Positions 8,190-17,817 of a stretch of DNA of 21,790 nt are shown one piece after another. Numbering within the stretch: position 1 is the first letter of the stretch; each line of letters starts with the position of its first letter. Position numbers and translations under genes: made by a program. The notes beneath the pieces are model-generated. The model searched no databases. It saw only the letters and a program-made list of their open reading frames with translations, and was not told the DNA's origin. Origin of the DNA: Chara braunii (taxonomy: Eukaryota > Streptophyta > Charophyceae > Charales > Characeae); NCBI GenBank assembly GCA_003427395.1, contig BFEA01000208.1:1986954-2008743 (forward strand), written 5' to 3'.

Positions 8190-9285
8190 GAACATGAATG
8201 TGAGCGAAGTACAGAAATCCAAATTGCAAATCACGCTGAAGTCCAAGTAGTCAAACAAAGAGCAGATGGCACATTGGAACCAAGAAACCATTCATATGAG
8301 AACAATACAGCAGAATCATGAGGTCAATGTCCCAGCCCGTAGGGCCACACCAACAACAGAACCCAATGTAGCTCTCTCTCTGAACGGCGCTGGCGCCCTA
8401 CCTACACTACTCCCTACAGCTACAACTACAGCATGATCACAACCAGACGACTTGAAGACCAGCGTGCTTGACGTCAACACCAATGCCGACCTCCTCTCTC
8501 CATGCCAGGTAAGTACCTCCGTTGCTCCCCACTCTTATCCCGTCTCCCCACTCTGGTGCCTCCTTCCCGAAGACCACCTTCGCCTGCCTACCTCTCACTG
8601 CGCCCTGCAGCCCGGCTATGGCTGCAGGCGCTCGCTGCCCTGCAGCGCCCCACACCTCTGCGCCCGCTAGCGCGCTTGACCACCTAGCGCAGCATGCACG
8701 CACTCGCTACACAATGCAGCAGCGTGCCGACAATGCCGCACCGGCCGAGATCCCTTCCCGTGCGCCCAGACTGCCTATATGCCGTGGTAGGCGCGTGTGC
8801 GGCTCACTCTGGCCTGCGAGTGGGCCCCGGTATCTGTGTCCAGGCCCAATGCAGATAGGGCCCAGACTTTACAGTTGCGCCCATCAGCCCAGGGCCGACG
8901 TCCAGATACAGATAGCGGGCCGGTTTCCCATTGGCACGCTAGCCTCTACGACGACAACGCTGCTTTTCGATTGGCCAGCATCCAATGTGTGATGTGTCGG
9001 CCTCCCCTGGCTTGTGCCCAGGGCTCAACCAACTGAGGTCCTGGGCTCAACTGCTTCTGCAGGAGTCTGGGCTTCACGATGCACTCCAACCAACTGGCGT
9101 GCCGCAACTGTCTGATACCCACTTCACGAAATGCTGAAAGAAAGGCCTATCGTGGATATTCTGGCCCGCCTTCACTTAGGGCGGGCATGAGGCTTGCTGG
9201 GGGCCTTAGCCCAGAACATATGCATGTCGGCAAGGCCCCAATGAGGGCTCAATCCTCACAAAAATATTTATAAAATAAAAATGGC
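8190..9285. other. Stretch without a supported gene
   Basis: The longest frame (8522-8992, plus strand) starts inside C-rich sequence, has no recognisable domain and competes with equally open frames on both strands, so I do not call it. CAGGTAAGT at about 8507-8515 is a good 5' splice-site sequence but has no supported exon beside it. Confidence 0.4.
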
Positions 9286-9289
9286 AGAG

Positions 9290-9348
9290 GTACTGGTGGT
9301 GTAACCATCAGTACTTCAGCAAGGTGCACCGCTGCACCTTTTTTTTTC
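9290..9348 (+). repeat. Two adjacent hairpins followed by a T-tract
   Basis: GTACTGGTGG (9290-9299) pairs with CCATCAGTAC (9305-9314) around TGTAA, with one G-T wobble. AAGGTGCA (9321-9328) pairs perfectly with TGCACCTT (9333-9340) around CCGC and runs into about 11 T. The first hairpin looks like two TTAAACCACCAGTAC arms joined head to head. Positions 9350-10096 contain no gene I can support. Confidence 0.6.
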
Positions 9349-9705
9349 TTCTTTTCTTTTGCACCACCGCACCCATTAGTGCGCACCTTGGTGCCCTTTT
9401 CTCCGGTGTCATGTTGTATTTCTTCTTCTTCAGAATCTCTCCGCTATTGTTTGCGAGGGCAGCTGGGCAACTAACATATCAGTTACATAGGTACTCTTCC
9501 TTGTGGTGGATTGTGCAGGGAGTCTGTATCTGACCACAACGTTGTTCATTGTGCAGGAGTCTGAATCTGGGTGTGAAGCTGTCATCTTAGTCAAAGAAAC
9601 CCTTTTTCTTTGCCAACTTGAAGTCCGTATTAAGCCCAGCCAACCAGAAAGAGGAGAACAGACAGCAGGAATGACGCCGCACAGGGAGAAGAAGGTGAGG
9701 CCCCT

Positions 9706-9715
9706 AACCCTAAAC
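9706..9715 (+). promoter_or_regulatory. Telo-box-like AACCCTAAAC
   Basis: A single AACCCTAAAC matches the plant telo-box, found near promoters of translation-related genes and also as a telomere-repeat relic. No gene follows it, so only the motif is claimed. Confidence 0.25.
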
Positions 9716-10096
9716 CTCGACGGTCATATCTATCAGTCTTGAGACCTTCACAATGATCTCACAATTCAAACTGCATCTCACTTCACAATGATGGCACAAT
9801 TGAGCACACCAAAGCTCACACACAAGATGAAAGCCAACACGAGATATGATAATTATTTCGGAAATTATCAGGAAATCAAGGTCTTTTACAGCAAAAGCTG
9901 CTTGCATACAGTCTGGCGCCTATGGCTGCGAAGTTGTGCAAACAACAAGAATCAAGAACTCCCTCTGGGTTTGCCCCCCCAAACAACCAATATTTATAGA
10001 AAATGCAAGGTTGGCCACGTTTGTGTGGTTCAGCGCCAAGTGCCCACACACCCGTCTGCCGCCAAAGTGGCACACTTGCACATATACATACGTATA

Positions 10097-10786
10097 NNNN
10101 NNNNNNNNNNNNNNNNNNNNNNNNNNNNNNNNNNNNNNNNNNNNNNNNNNNNNNNNNNNNNNNNNNNNNNNNNNNNNNNNNNNNNNNNNNNNNNNNNNNN
10201 NNNNNNNNNNNNNNNNNNNNNNNNNNNNNNNNNNNNNNNNNNNNNNNNNNNNNNNNNNNNNNNNNNNNNNNNNNNNNNNNNNNNNNNNNNNNNNNNNNNN
10301 NNNNNNNNNNNNNNNNNNNNNNNNNNNNNNNNNNNNNNNNNNNNNNNNNNNNNNNNNNNNNNNNNNNNNNNNNNNNNNNNNNNNNNNNNNNNNNNNNNNN
10401 NNNNNNNNNNNNNNNNNNNNNNNNNNNNNNNNNNNNNNNNNNNNNNNNNNNNNNNNNNNNNNNNNNNNNNNNNNNNNNNNNNNNNNNNNNNNNNNNNNNN
10501 NNNNNNNNNNNNNNNNNNNNNNNNNNNNNNNNNNNNNNNNNNNNNNNNNNNNNNNNNNNNNNNNNNNNNNNNNNNNNNNNNNNNNNNNNNNNNNNNNNNN
10601 NNNNNNNNNNNNNNNNNNNNNNNNNNNNNNNNNNNNNNNNNNNNNNNNNNNNNNNNNNNNNNNNNNNNNNNNNNNNNNNNNNNNNNNNNNNNNNNNNNNN
10701 NNNNNNNNNNNNNNNNNNNNNNNNNNNNNNNNNNNNNNNNNNNNNNNNNNNNNNNNNNNNNNNNNNNNNNNNNNNNNNNNNNNNNN
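10097..10786. other. Assembly gap (690 N)
   Basis: An unbroken run of 690 N. Sequence resumes at 10787 inside a LINE fragment. The left flank ends in a TA-rich stretch (CATATACATACGTATA). Confidence 1.
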
Positions 10787-10881
10787 GTCGGAAGGCACTC
10801 GTGGGAATATTCTTCTATACTTATCATAGAGATGTTCTGATTCACATAATCCCCTAATAATATTTTCGTCTTCTTCTATAT
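10787..10881 (-). pseudogene. LINE fragment, left arm of a mate-pair junction
   Basis: These 95 bases are identical to 21630-21724, which belongs to the LINE at the right end of the window. They end exactly at the Nextera adapter. The fragment is part of the region just upstream of the zf-RVT cysteines on the minus strand. Confidence 0.85.
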
Positions 10882-10919
10882 CTGTCTCTTATACACATCT
10901 AGATGTGTATAAGAGACAG
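10882..10919. other. Nextera mate-pair junction adapter (artefact)
   Basis: CTGTCTCTTATACACATCT (10882-10900) is followed directly by its reverse complement (10901-10919). This is two Tn5 mosaic ends joined as in the Nextera mate-pair circularisation adapter. Translation across it gives SYTHLDVYKRQ, a peptide known as adapter contamination in protein databases. It is not biological sequence. Confidence 0.98.
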
Positions 10920-11223
10920 CCTGTGGAGGCTGGGAGGCTAGTCCATTGTCTACGTGATGGTCCTGGACAGCGACCAGATTGAGTAATGTCAACGCGTTCC
11001 TTGTTTGGCCCGGTAGAGGTATAGTGAAGCATTCGGCCCTCCGGTATGACCAATGATCATCCTGAGCAGCCCAGTTTTTCCAAGTCAAAATCCCATTTTG
11101 GTTCACCTCCACCATCTTCTTCTGGGGGTCGATCCAAAGCTCACAGAAGGCAGCCACAGTTTTCCTCTTGGCCTGCCCCTCCCTTGTAGCCCCTACCACC
11201 TGCCTGAGTTCACTGCTGGTCTT
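10920..11223 (-). pseudogene. LINE C-terminal fragment, copy 1
   Basis: Read on the minus strand, this matches the C-terminal tail of the LINE at 20829-21230 with scattered differences. Shared residues include QVVGATREGQAKRK, NGILTWKNWAAQDDHWSYRR and LNLVAVQDHHVDNGLASQPPQ. This copy has a sense CAG codon (Gln) where copy 2 has TAG. It breaks off at about 11222 where transposon-like sequence begins, and on the other side at the adapter. The reading frame is intact within the fragment, but nothing here is a complete gene. Confidence 0.7.
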
Positions 11224-11864
11224 TAAATTTTCAGGGCATTTGGCTATGCCAAACAAAAATGAAAAATCGCCAAAGATGGAAGTGTCGAAAACGTGCTCGC
11301 GCACTCACTAATTTTAATTCTCATTTGATTTTTCCTTATTTTTACTATCAGTACTAGGCTACCAGAGTGGCCCGGGGTCACTTGCCCGGCCGGGCCAAAA
11401 CAAATTAAAATTTTTAAAATTAAATTTGATTTTCTATTCAAAATTTGGTGAAGTATTTCAATGTGACCCTGAGGCAAAAGTTGTTCAGTTTTATTTTTTT
11501 GAATAACATAGTTTTTTGTCGGACTTTTTGAATTTTTTTTATTATTTTTTTTTTTGCTGGGACCTTCCCTGATCCTTTCACGGGCTGGCCACCCGAGACC
11601 CGGGCGGCCCGGCTGGTAGCCTAGTATCAGTATTTATTTTTCGTATTTTATTTTTATTTCACAGTTGGTAAGGAATTTGGATGTAGTGCTCAGGCAAATG
11701 TTGTTAATTTTAGTTTTCTTCATAACTTTTGCTTTCAGTCCTTTTTTTTTTTTTTTTTTTTTGGTCCAAGTTTGGCCCGAACGGCCGAACGCATCCCCAC
11801 GGGTCCCGTACGTTCGGGCGTTCAGGTTTGGGTGTTCGGCCCGTTCCGAACGCAGGTTACCCTG
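11224..11864. mobile_element. Inverted-repeat transposon relic, copy 1, with right terminus
   Basis: The right end is GGTTACCCTG (11855-11864) facing (TA)n, preceded by a GC-rich subterminal region rich in CGTACG, GGGCGTTC and CCGAACG. The left part (from about 11226, with CCAAAGATGG at about 11270) aligns in the same orientation with 19290-19378 of a second copy. That second copy keeps the other terminus, CAGGGTCACC. Copy 1 has therefore lost its left end at the junction with LINE sequence. It is split by the nested MITE at 11354-11624. No transposase is visible. Confidence 0.6.
11346..11632. mobile_element. Nested 271-bp MITE with perfect 8-bp target duplication
   Basis: The element at 11354-11624 begins CTAGGCTACCAG and ends with its exact reverse complement CTGGTAGCCTAG, followed inward by imperfect GGCCCGGG-rich arms. 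It is flanked by TATCAGTA at 11346-11353 and 11625-11632. An 8-bp duplication is typical of hAT-type transposition, though these ends are not a clean hAT consensus. Its AT-rich interior (about 11444-11524) resembles the sequence outside it (about 11664-11742), so the guest and the interrupted element are relatives. It is non-autonomous, with no coding capacity. Confidence 0.85.
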
Positions 11865-11947
11865 TATATATATAATGAGTCGGTGAAACTCCGACGAAAC
11901 AGTTTGTCACAGCCCCTCGTTTGTTGTCCTCTTCTCTCTCTCTGCCT
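11865..11947 (+). promoter_or_regulatory. Candidate core promoter of the 1,525-residue gene
   Basis: TATATATATAA (11865-11875) directly follows the transposon terminus. About 55 bases on is a pyrimidine patch, CCTCTTCTCTCTCTCTGCC (11929-11947), of the kind found near plant transcription starts. The start codon follows about 100 bases later, past a (TA)12 tract (11978-12001). This is motif-based inference only. Confidence 0.3.
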
Positions 11948-12044
11948 ACGGTTTACCGGGCAGTTCTATTTGTGACGATATATATATATATATATATATA
12001 TTGCCATCATCTTGTGTTGCTGACAAGGGTTTAGGGACTAATAT

Positions 12045-15000
12045 ATGCGGAAATTTGTGGATGTGCTTGTGATGGCATCATTGTCGTTGGTTCCCATGCA
12101 CCTACCACCAAATCAGAAGAGTAAAACTTGCCTGTCGCTGCAGCAGAAAGGCAAGGGAAAAAACCCTCAACAGTCATCAACGAAGACTTTCCACAGAGGC
12201 ACATATATGCTACGGCCCCGTGGCAATTCTTCCGCTTGCACATTTGGCTTCCCCCAGAGCAGCTCGGCTTCTTCGGTCCCGCCCATCTGGATGAAACCTA
12301 AGCCAAAGCGAATGCGTAAACTTGCCGACCTTCACTCTATTGCCATCCTTCCGCCTGGAAGCTTGGGAGGAGGAGAAGGAGGAGGAGGAGGAGGACGCGG
12401 AGAATGCCAGGAGCTAACTTGTGGTGCCCGGAAGTTGCGGGCGTGGCAAAAGCTACAGAAGAGGAGGACAGATAGAGCTGTGAAGGTGCACAGCAAACCA
12501 GAAGGGCATTTCGGCAAACCAGGAGGGCCCTTGAAGGCATTTCGGCAAAAAAAAAACGAGAAACCCAGCAACCTAGAGGCAACTGGCGTTAACGGGGTGG
12601 TTGCGACCGTCAGGAAGGGGGTGATGGCGAAGCAAATGAAAGTGAAACAAGAAAAACATATGACCACTGCGATGATGGAAACACGACTATCCATACCACG
12701 CGGCAGGAAGAATGACTCCAAAGCCATGGAGGTCAAGCGGTCGTCAGGCACATCGGAAGAAGTGCAACCAGAGAAGAAAGAAGGATCTGGGACTGCACTG
12801 AGGACAAGGAGGAAGTCCACGGAGGGGAAAGGCGAACCCGTTCCGAAGGAAGGAGATGAAAAGACAACTTCGAGTGTACATAAGGAGGAATGCAAGCAGG
12901 CAGAAGGATCGGATCTGGTGCTGAGAATCCGCCGGAGGAATCTCATTCACGGACAGGGTGAATCGTCGAGATTGAAGAAAGGCAGTGGTGCTATCATGGC
13001 GAGTGACGATACGAATAGATTGGCGGCATTGGAGGAAGGAGCAGTTGTTTCAGATGCATCGGGTGAGATGGCAGGAACACCGAGGAAGAGGACACAGGGC
13101 GAGGGAGAGCCTGTGTTGAAGAAGGGGCATGTTGCATGTGACAATGAGGAAGTGTCTAGTTTATCTAAGGAACAAGAGAAGCCAGATCAATCCAGTGCTA
13201 CACTTCTAAGAAGTCAGCAGAAATGTGTGCACCCTGAGGAGGAGGAGGAGGAGGAGGAGCATGTGTTCAAGAATGGAGGAGCAGAGTGCGATGATAAGGC
13301 AGCCTCCAGGCTTGAGAGGGAGAGTCATGAGGAGGGGATGATATCGGAGCGGGGGGCAACAGGTATGCAAGCATTGGAGTTGGAATATACACAGTCTCAA
13401 AGCCATCGAACTTTGTCCAGGGTCAAACACCCAGAAGGGTGCAACTCGTTTTCTGAAGAGAAAAGCACGTCCGGAGGAGTTAGCGTCAAGGGCAAATCAT
13501 TGACTCACGGCAGCACTCTGAAGATAGAAACGTCAGAGGGCCTGATGACCCCTGCATGTCCTACTGTGGAAGTAGCTGCTTCATCAGCGGACATATGTGC
13601 GAAGACTGTGAAGAGTAAAGAAGCTGGGAATGAACTGTGCTCCGCAGCCGCCCTTTCGAACAGCACTCCTGATAACAGTAAGGACGTCATCAAAAAAGCC
13701 CCTGCTACAGGAGGGTTAACACCAAGCCATGACGACCCCATTGGGAATGGGAATGGGTCAAGCAACTTGCTGCAGATCGACAACGGCAAGGATTGCCGAT
13801 TCTCTTCTCAAGTGGCAACCTTAGACCAGAGCGTCGAGCAAGAGAAGGAGGTGCTTGTGGAAGAAGGTGGGATGCCCGGCTCTCGTTTTCTGTTTTTTAC
13901 TAGTGCCTTGCCAGTGGGCTCTGCAGGCACGGAAAGAGGAAACATGCAGCAGAGCCGACGGGAGGGTGAGAGGTGTATTGTGCATGCTTACTCATGGGTC
14001 AGAAAGAGGAAGAGGGTGGAAAGTGCTGTGCATCATCATCAGCGGAAGCTCCTCTGTGTTGTAGCGAACACCGACGGGGACGGCAACGGCGACGGCGACG
14101 GCGACGGCGGCAGCGGCAGCGGCAGCGGCAGCGACAGCGGCACTCCTCGAGACAGAAAGAGACCAAGCATGCCATCATGGGCAATGGTTCCCAAGGTGCA
14201 TGAAGGGGATCAAGGGGGTGTAGCGATGGTGGAAGATCCAGCTCGTTTGAGGGTCTCCAATGCACAAGCGACTTGCGGTGATGGCCCTAGCACTGCCCGG
14301 GATGCAGCTGTGTGCGGAAACATGGCAGCGGACAGGCCAGGCGAAACCAACAACCTCAACTACTGGGACAGGCATGCATCCGGACGTCTTTTCGTGCACT
14401 CCAGCGTAGGAGCAAGTGGTCATGCGGGAGAGAGCAGGACGATGGTCCAGGTTCAACAGAAGCAGCCTATTACATCATGTGAGGAGAGTAGGACGGAAGG
14501 CAGCAGGCAGAGGGATGCGACAGGGAGCTTTGTTGTGGAGCCAATCAGGAAAGCTGTTCAGGCGCAGCAAGGGAGAACAACCCCTCCCCCTCATCTCATG
14601 AGGGGGAAGCAGGACCCCAGAGAGGATCGTAATGAGAGAGAGAAACAGACAAAGGGTGTCGGTAAGGCTACCACTGGCATGGAGAAAGAGCCAGGAGGGG
14701 AGGAGGGAGACATACCAGGGTTAACCAGATGCTCGTCACCTACCACTATGGTACAACGAAAGGAGATGCAGAATGGGCATTGTGCCAATTCAATGCATGA
14801 CGGCGGGATTGGAGGAAGAGAGGCAAGAGAAGGGAGCTCCGAGAGTGCAGTTCTGCACATAACTGCGGACCTAAGAGGAACTGACAGTTGTATTGATGGG
14901 CCATGTGTGAATGGCGCCGTTCCGCTCGTCACTCTGGATATAAGACGAAGTGAAAGTCGAATCTCTGGACATAATGCAGTGGAATCACCAACTTCGGAGT

Positions 15001-16622
15001 ACTGTCTGGCCCAGAGAGAACAGGACGGTACACTCCATCACATCTATGATGAAGCGGCAGACACAGGGGTTGTGCAGGCAGGAGCACCCTCCGGGAAAGC
15101 ATGTGATGAAAGCCATCTACATCAACAAGATGTACAAAATGAATTACGGCTGTTGGATGAGAAGGAACAGGATGCTGCTGTTGGGAGTTGTCCTTCCGTG
15201 AGGAAGTCCGGGGAAACACATGCCACAAATACAGATGATGAGCCCCACAATCGACGCCTCCTTGCCAGTGACAGAGGCTGCGGCGACATTCTTCCATCAA
15301 GTGTGTGTGAAAGCGATCCCTTCAGACATAGGAACCAAACAATCGATGTCCCAGTCCCATCGCTGGAAAGGTCCCATGGTCAGCGGGACACGGTGGACTG
15401 CAGAGACACTTCTGCAATGGAGACAAGCGCTGCGATGGAGAAGACATGGAAAATGGAAATGCCACAGCGGAGGTCGACAAGAGTACGGAGAAGTACCGAC
15501 ACCACCAAATGTGATGGTATCTGGTATGCAGGGGAGCTGACCCTCAAAGCATTTGAGCGGCGACGCATAGTGAAAAAGAAGCCCGTTAAAGCGACCAGCT
15601 CGCTAGGTGAAGTTGATTGTCAAGTTCCTTCGCAACGGGGTAACGAGCCAACATCCACGGTACCGAACCTGCGTCCTCCAGCGAGATGTCAAGGCGGTTG
15701 CAACAAGGCTTTGCAGCTGCACCACAGAGCATCCTTTAATAGCCGTCACTGGAGCTCTTCAGAATCTTTATCCCAAAACCAGGAGGGAGAGCTGAGAAAG
15801 CCATCCTCTTCGGTCAACAACGACTCAGACTCAGGCAGCGCACATCGTCATGGAGATGGACATGGGCAAAATGTAGATGGGTGTATACAGGAGGACAATG
15901 CTAAGCCTACGAGGGAGGAGGAGGAGGAGGGCGGCACAACAACTAGTGAAGCAGAGTGGCAGAAGAAAAGGCGTCCAGAGCTGTGCCTGCTTCTCAGCAC
16001 ATGTCGCCAGTTTGGGCAGGTTTTGAAATCCCTGGCAAATGAGCGCATATGCAGCGATTCGAATGTGTTCGGCACATCAACACGCTCGAAGGGTGGAGAA
16101 GGCGGCGATTGGGGGCGGATGCTTGAAAAGAAGCATACGCTGACAACGAATGGACGCATGGGCAGGAGAAACGCACGCAGGGAGAGCCATCTCTGTCCGC
16201 ACTGTTCTCGTGTCTACAACTGTGAACCTCGTGCGTTCCACTGCCATGTCAAACTCTGCTATCTGAAGCGATCTGAGATTGGAACAAAACCAACAGGGCA
16301 ACACGATAAGACCGAGGTGGCTAGAAATAGACGCAAAGGCATAGCTAAACGACTGCCCGCAGTGGGAAATAGTCATATGGATGACTCAACGGGGCGAAAG
16401 GAGTGGGAAGAGCCATGGAGAGTAGTTCCGATGACAGAAGACCATGTAATCGGCCGCCATGTCCCGTCACTGTGTGCTGATGTCAATATGCGCGAGATGA
16501 ATGAGCCCGAGAATCACAGACATAGCGTATCTGGTTTACATAGGTTGACTGCGCTCGCGAGTGTTGTTGAGGGAATCACTCAGCAGGAGGAAGCGGCTAT
16601 CGGCTCTCTGCTCAGCTTCTGA
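12045..16622 (+). CDS. Unknown 1,525-residue charged, disordered protein with a C2HC finger-like motif
   Basis: This is one uninterrupted frame of 4,578 bases. TAA at 12039-12041 lies just upstream in frame, so ATG 12045 is the first possible start; ATG 12072 (residue 10, G at -3 and +4) has better context. The protein is Lys/Arg/Glu/Ser-rich and probably disordered and nuclear. Basic clusters are KPKPKRMRK (84-92), RKRKR (653-657) and RRRIVKKK (1172-1179). A repeated motif near ALRxRRKxxxGxGEPVxKxG occurs around residues 249-270, 291-314, 344-361 and, weakly, 385-412. Low-complexity tracts are Gly (108-118), Glu (398-405), an Asp-Gly/Ser-Gly run (677-699) and Glu (1291-1295). C1384-x2-C1387-x13-H1401-x3-C1405 resembles a C2HC finger with a loop longer than usual. 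No enzyme domain or membrane segment is seen, and I recognise no family. It may be a single-exon gene or one large exon. Its length makes chance unlikely. Confidence 0.75.
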   Translation: MRKFVDVLVMASLSLVPMHLPPNQKSKTCLSLQQKGKGKNPQQSSTKTFHRGTYMLRPRGNSSACTFGFPQSSSASSVPPIWMKPKPKRMRKLADLHSIAILPPGSLGGGEGGGGGGRGECQELTCGARKLRAWQKLQKRRTDRAVKVHSKPEGHFGKPGGPLKAFRQKKNEKPSNLEATGVNGVVATVRKGVMAKQMKVKQEKHMTTAMMETRLSIPRGRKNDSKAMEVKRSSGTSEEVQPEKKEGSGTALRTRRKSTEGKGEPVPKEGDEKTTSSVHKEECKQAEGSDLVLRIRRRNLIHGQGESSRLKKGSGAIMASDDTNRLAALEEGAVVSDASGEMAGTPRKRTQGEGEPVLKKGHVACDNEEVSSLSKEQEKPDQSSATLLRSQQKCVHPEEEEEEEEHVFKNGGAECDDKAASRLERESHEEGMISERGATGMQALELEYTQSQSHRTLSRVKHPEGCNSFSEEKSTSGGVSVKGKSLTHGSTLKIETSEGLMTPACPTVEVAASSADICAKTVKSKEAGNELCSAAALSNSTPDNSKDVIKKAPATGGLTPSHDDPIGNGNGSSNLLQIDNGKDCRFSSQVATLDQSVEQEKEVLVEEGGMPGSRFLFFTSALPVGSAGTERGNMQQSRREGERCIVHAYSWVRKRKRVESAVHHHQRKLLCVVANTDGDGNGDGDGDGGSGSGSGSDSGTPRDRKRPSMPSWAMVPKVHEGDQGGVAMVEDPARLRVSNAQATCGDGPSTARDAAVCGNMAADRPGETNNLNYWDRHASGRLFVHSSVGASGHAGESRTMVQVQQKQPITSCEESRTEGSRQRDATGSFVVEPIRKAVQAQQGRTTPPPHLMRGKQDPREDRNEREKQTKGVGKATTGMEKEPGGEEGDIPGLTRCSSPTTMVQRKEMQNGHCANSMHDGGIGGREAREGSSESAVLHITADLRGTDSCIDGPCVNGAVPLVTLDIRRSESRISGHNAVESPTSEYCLAQREQDGTLHHIYDEAADTGVVQAGAPSGKACDESHLHQQDVQNELRLLDEKEQDAAVGSCPSVRKSGETHATNTDDEPHNRRLLASDRGCGDILPSSVCESDPFRHRNQTIDVPVPSLERSHGQRDTVDCRDTSAMETSAAMEKTWKMEMPQRRSTRVRRSTDTTKCDGIWYAGELTLKAFERRRIVKKKPVKATSSLGEVDCQVPSQRGNEPTSTVPNLRPPARCQGGCNKALQLHHRASFNSRHWSSSESLSQNQEGELRKPSSSVNNDSDSGSAHRHGDGHGQNVDGCIQEDNAKPTREEEEEGGTTTSEAEWQKKRRPELCLLLSTCRQFGQVLKSLANERICSDSNVFGTSTRSKGGEGGDWGRMLEKKHTLTTNGRMGRRNARRESHLCPHCSRVYNCEPRAFHCHVKLCYLKRSEIGTKPTGQHDKTEVARNRRKGIAKRLPAVGNSHMDDSTGRKEWEEPWRVVPMTEDHVIGRHVPSLCADVNMREMNEPENHRHSVSGLHRLTALASVVEGITQQEEAAIGSLLSF
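16194..16259 (+). other. C2HC zinc-finger-like motif within the large protein
   Basis: The motif encodes CPHCSRVYNCEPRAFHCHV followed by KLC (residues 1384-1405). The CPxCxRxYN start and HxxxC end match the C2HC_2-type finger pattern (CxxCxRxFN ... HxxxC), but the Cys-to-His spacing is two residues longer. Extra Cys1393 and Cys1400 and His1399 offer alternative ligands. It is flanked by basic sequence (GRRNARR before, RNRRKGIAKR after), which suits nucleic-acid binding. Confidence 0.55.
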
Positions 16623-17557
16623 CACAGACCTACTGTCTTTGTGTAGATGTGTCTCTCTGACGTAAACCAACTACAACAGCTTCTGACGTAAACCGATTCT
16701 GCTGTAAACCGATTACAACAGCTCGTTGTCGAGGAGCACTACAGATTCAGCAAGAAGCCTCTACTCGCTCATAGAATTTCAACAAGACCATCGTGTCTGA
16801 TAACATACTCATCGTCAAGATGGTTATGCTCCTGGCGTCGAGCATGGACGGCTACGAGAGTGAGGCATTCTACAGTGAGCGCGGAAATGAACACTGATAT
16901 TCGAGTCTGCTAAACATCTGGCGGAGAATCGTCGTGGCTACGTTCGACATACATTTTCCTATTCTACCTCCGTCATGATACATTTTCCCATTCTGGACAA
17001 GAGAACGGTTCGTCGACGAGAAATGATGAAGCGGAAGCGGGTAAGGAAATGTTACTCGCAGTCGTCATCTTCACAAGCTCGTCTACAGCAACGAGAACCA
17101 ATGTCCCAATAGAGCATGCATCTCATCTTGGTCCCTGCACTCCACATCCTCTGTCAACGTCACAATAGCAACACCAATCAGAGACGAGTGGGAAGACGAC
17201 CGAGTGGAGGGAGGTGGTTGCTCTGCTGCTCCCAGGATACCTCCCATGTCTCCTACGTGCTCGTCCGCTTATCCATCTCCCCTACCACCCACCCACTCTC
17301 CATTCGACATCCAATTACCGACCTGCTTGCTGCAGGGAAACAACATGTTACTGGGAGAGAGGTTCGAGATGACAGAGTCACCCACCATCTCTCCCACCTC
17401 CACGAGGACGTCTAGAAGCTTCTAGACTCCTATCGAAGTCGCTGATGGCTCCGTAGCATCATCAAATGCTGCAGGGCGCACAGAAGGCCATTTCCCCCCA
17501 TACACTTAGTCAGGCAGGCTCAACCTGTCTCTTCTGCATATGCAAGGCGAGTTTCCA
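16623..17557 (+). other. Downstream non-coding stretch (probable 3' UTR at first)
   Basis: After the stop, a short repeat occurs three times at 16656-16723 (TCTGACGTAAACCRA with ACAACAGCT). I find no further gene; the frames at 17116-17425 are short and overlapping. TGTAA-type and AT-rich sequences near 17765-17800 could serve as polyadenylation signals, but this cannot be shown here. Confidence 0.35.

Positions 17558-17588
<31 letters not shown>
17558..17588 (+). repeat. Poly-G run of 31
   Basis: An uninterrupted G31 flanked by ordinary sequence. It may be genuine or an Illumina or assembly artefact; the length should not be trusted. Confidence 0.95.
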
Positions 17589-17590
<2 letters not shown>

Positions 17591-17817
17591 TCCCCCTGCT
17601 TTTCCAATGCCAGGCCTGTTCCTGGATGTCATCAGGTCACCCATCTCCTCAGAGTCTCAAGGCATCATGGAGCGCTGGACGCACGAAAGACATGTTAGCA
17701 AAGTAGCAGTTATGTTTTTTTCCCTTTTTTCTCTCTCTGAAGCAGAGTAGCAGCCCCGAAGAGTATTGTAATAATTGTATTCGGCTCTTTTCTTTATGTA
17801 AGTATTGTGTTCATCTG

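Noticed and set aside
8522-8992. 156-residue plus-strand frame
   Set aside because: No domain is visible, the composition follows C-rich DNA, and competing frames are equally open; one good splice-donor-like sequence is not enough.
9321-9348. Bacterial rho-independent terminator (hairpin plus T run)
   Set aside because: The setting is clearly eukaryotic nuclear DNA, so the term does not apply; kept only as a hairpin.
9788-10857. Frames of 271-350 residues crossing 10097-10786
   Set aside because: Most of their length is the N gap; the flanking real sequence shows no coding signal.
10876-11304. 142-residue minus-strand frame ending in SYTHLDVYKRQ
   Set aside because: It fuses LINE sequence with adapter and with transposon sequence; it is not a real protein.
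12332-12946. Minus-strand frame of 204 residues opposite the large gene
   Set aside because: It mirrors the purine-rich codons of the plus-strand gene; it is Ser/Phe/Leu/Pro-rich with no recognisable family.
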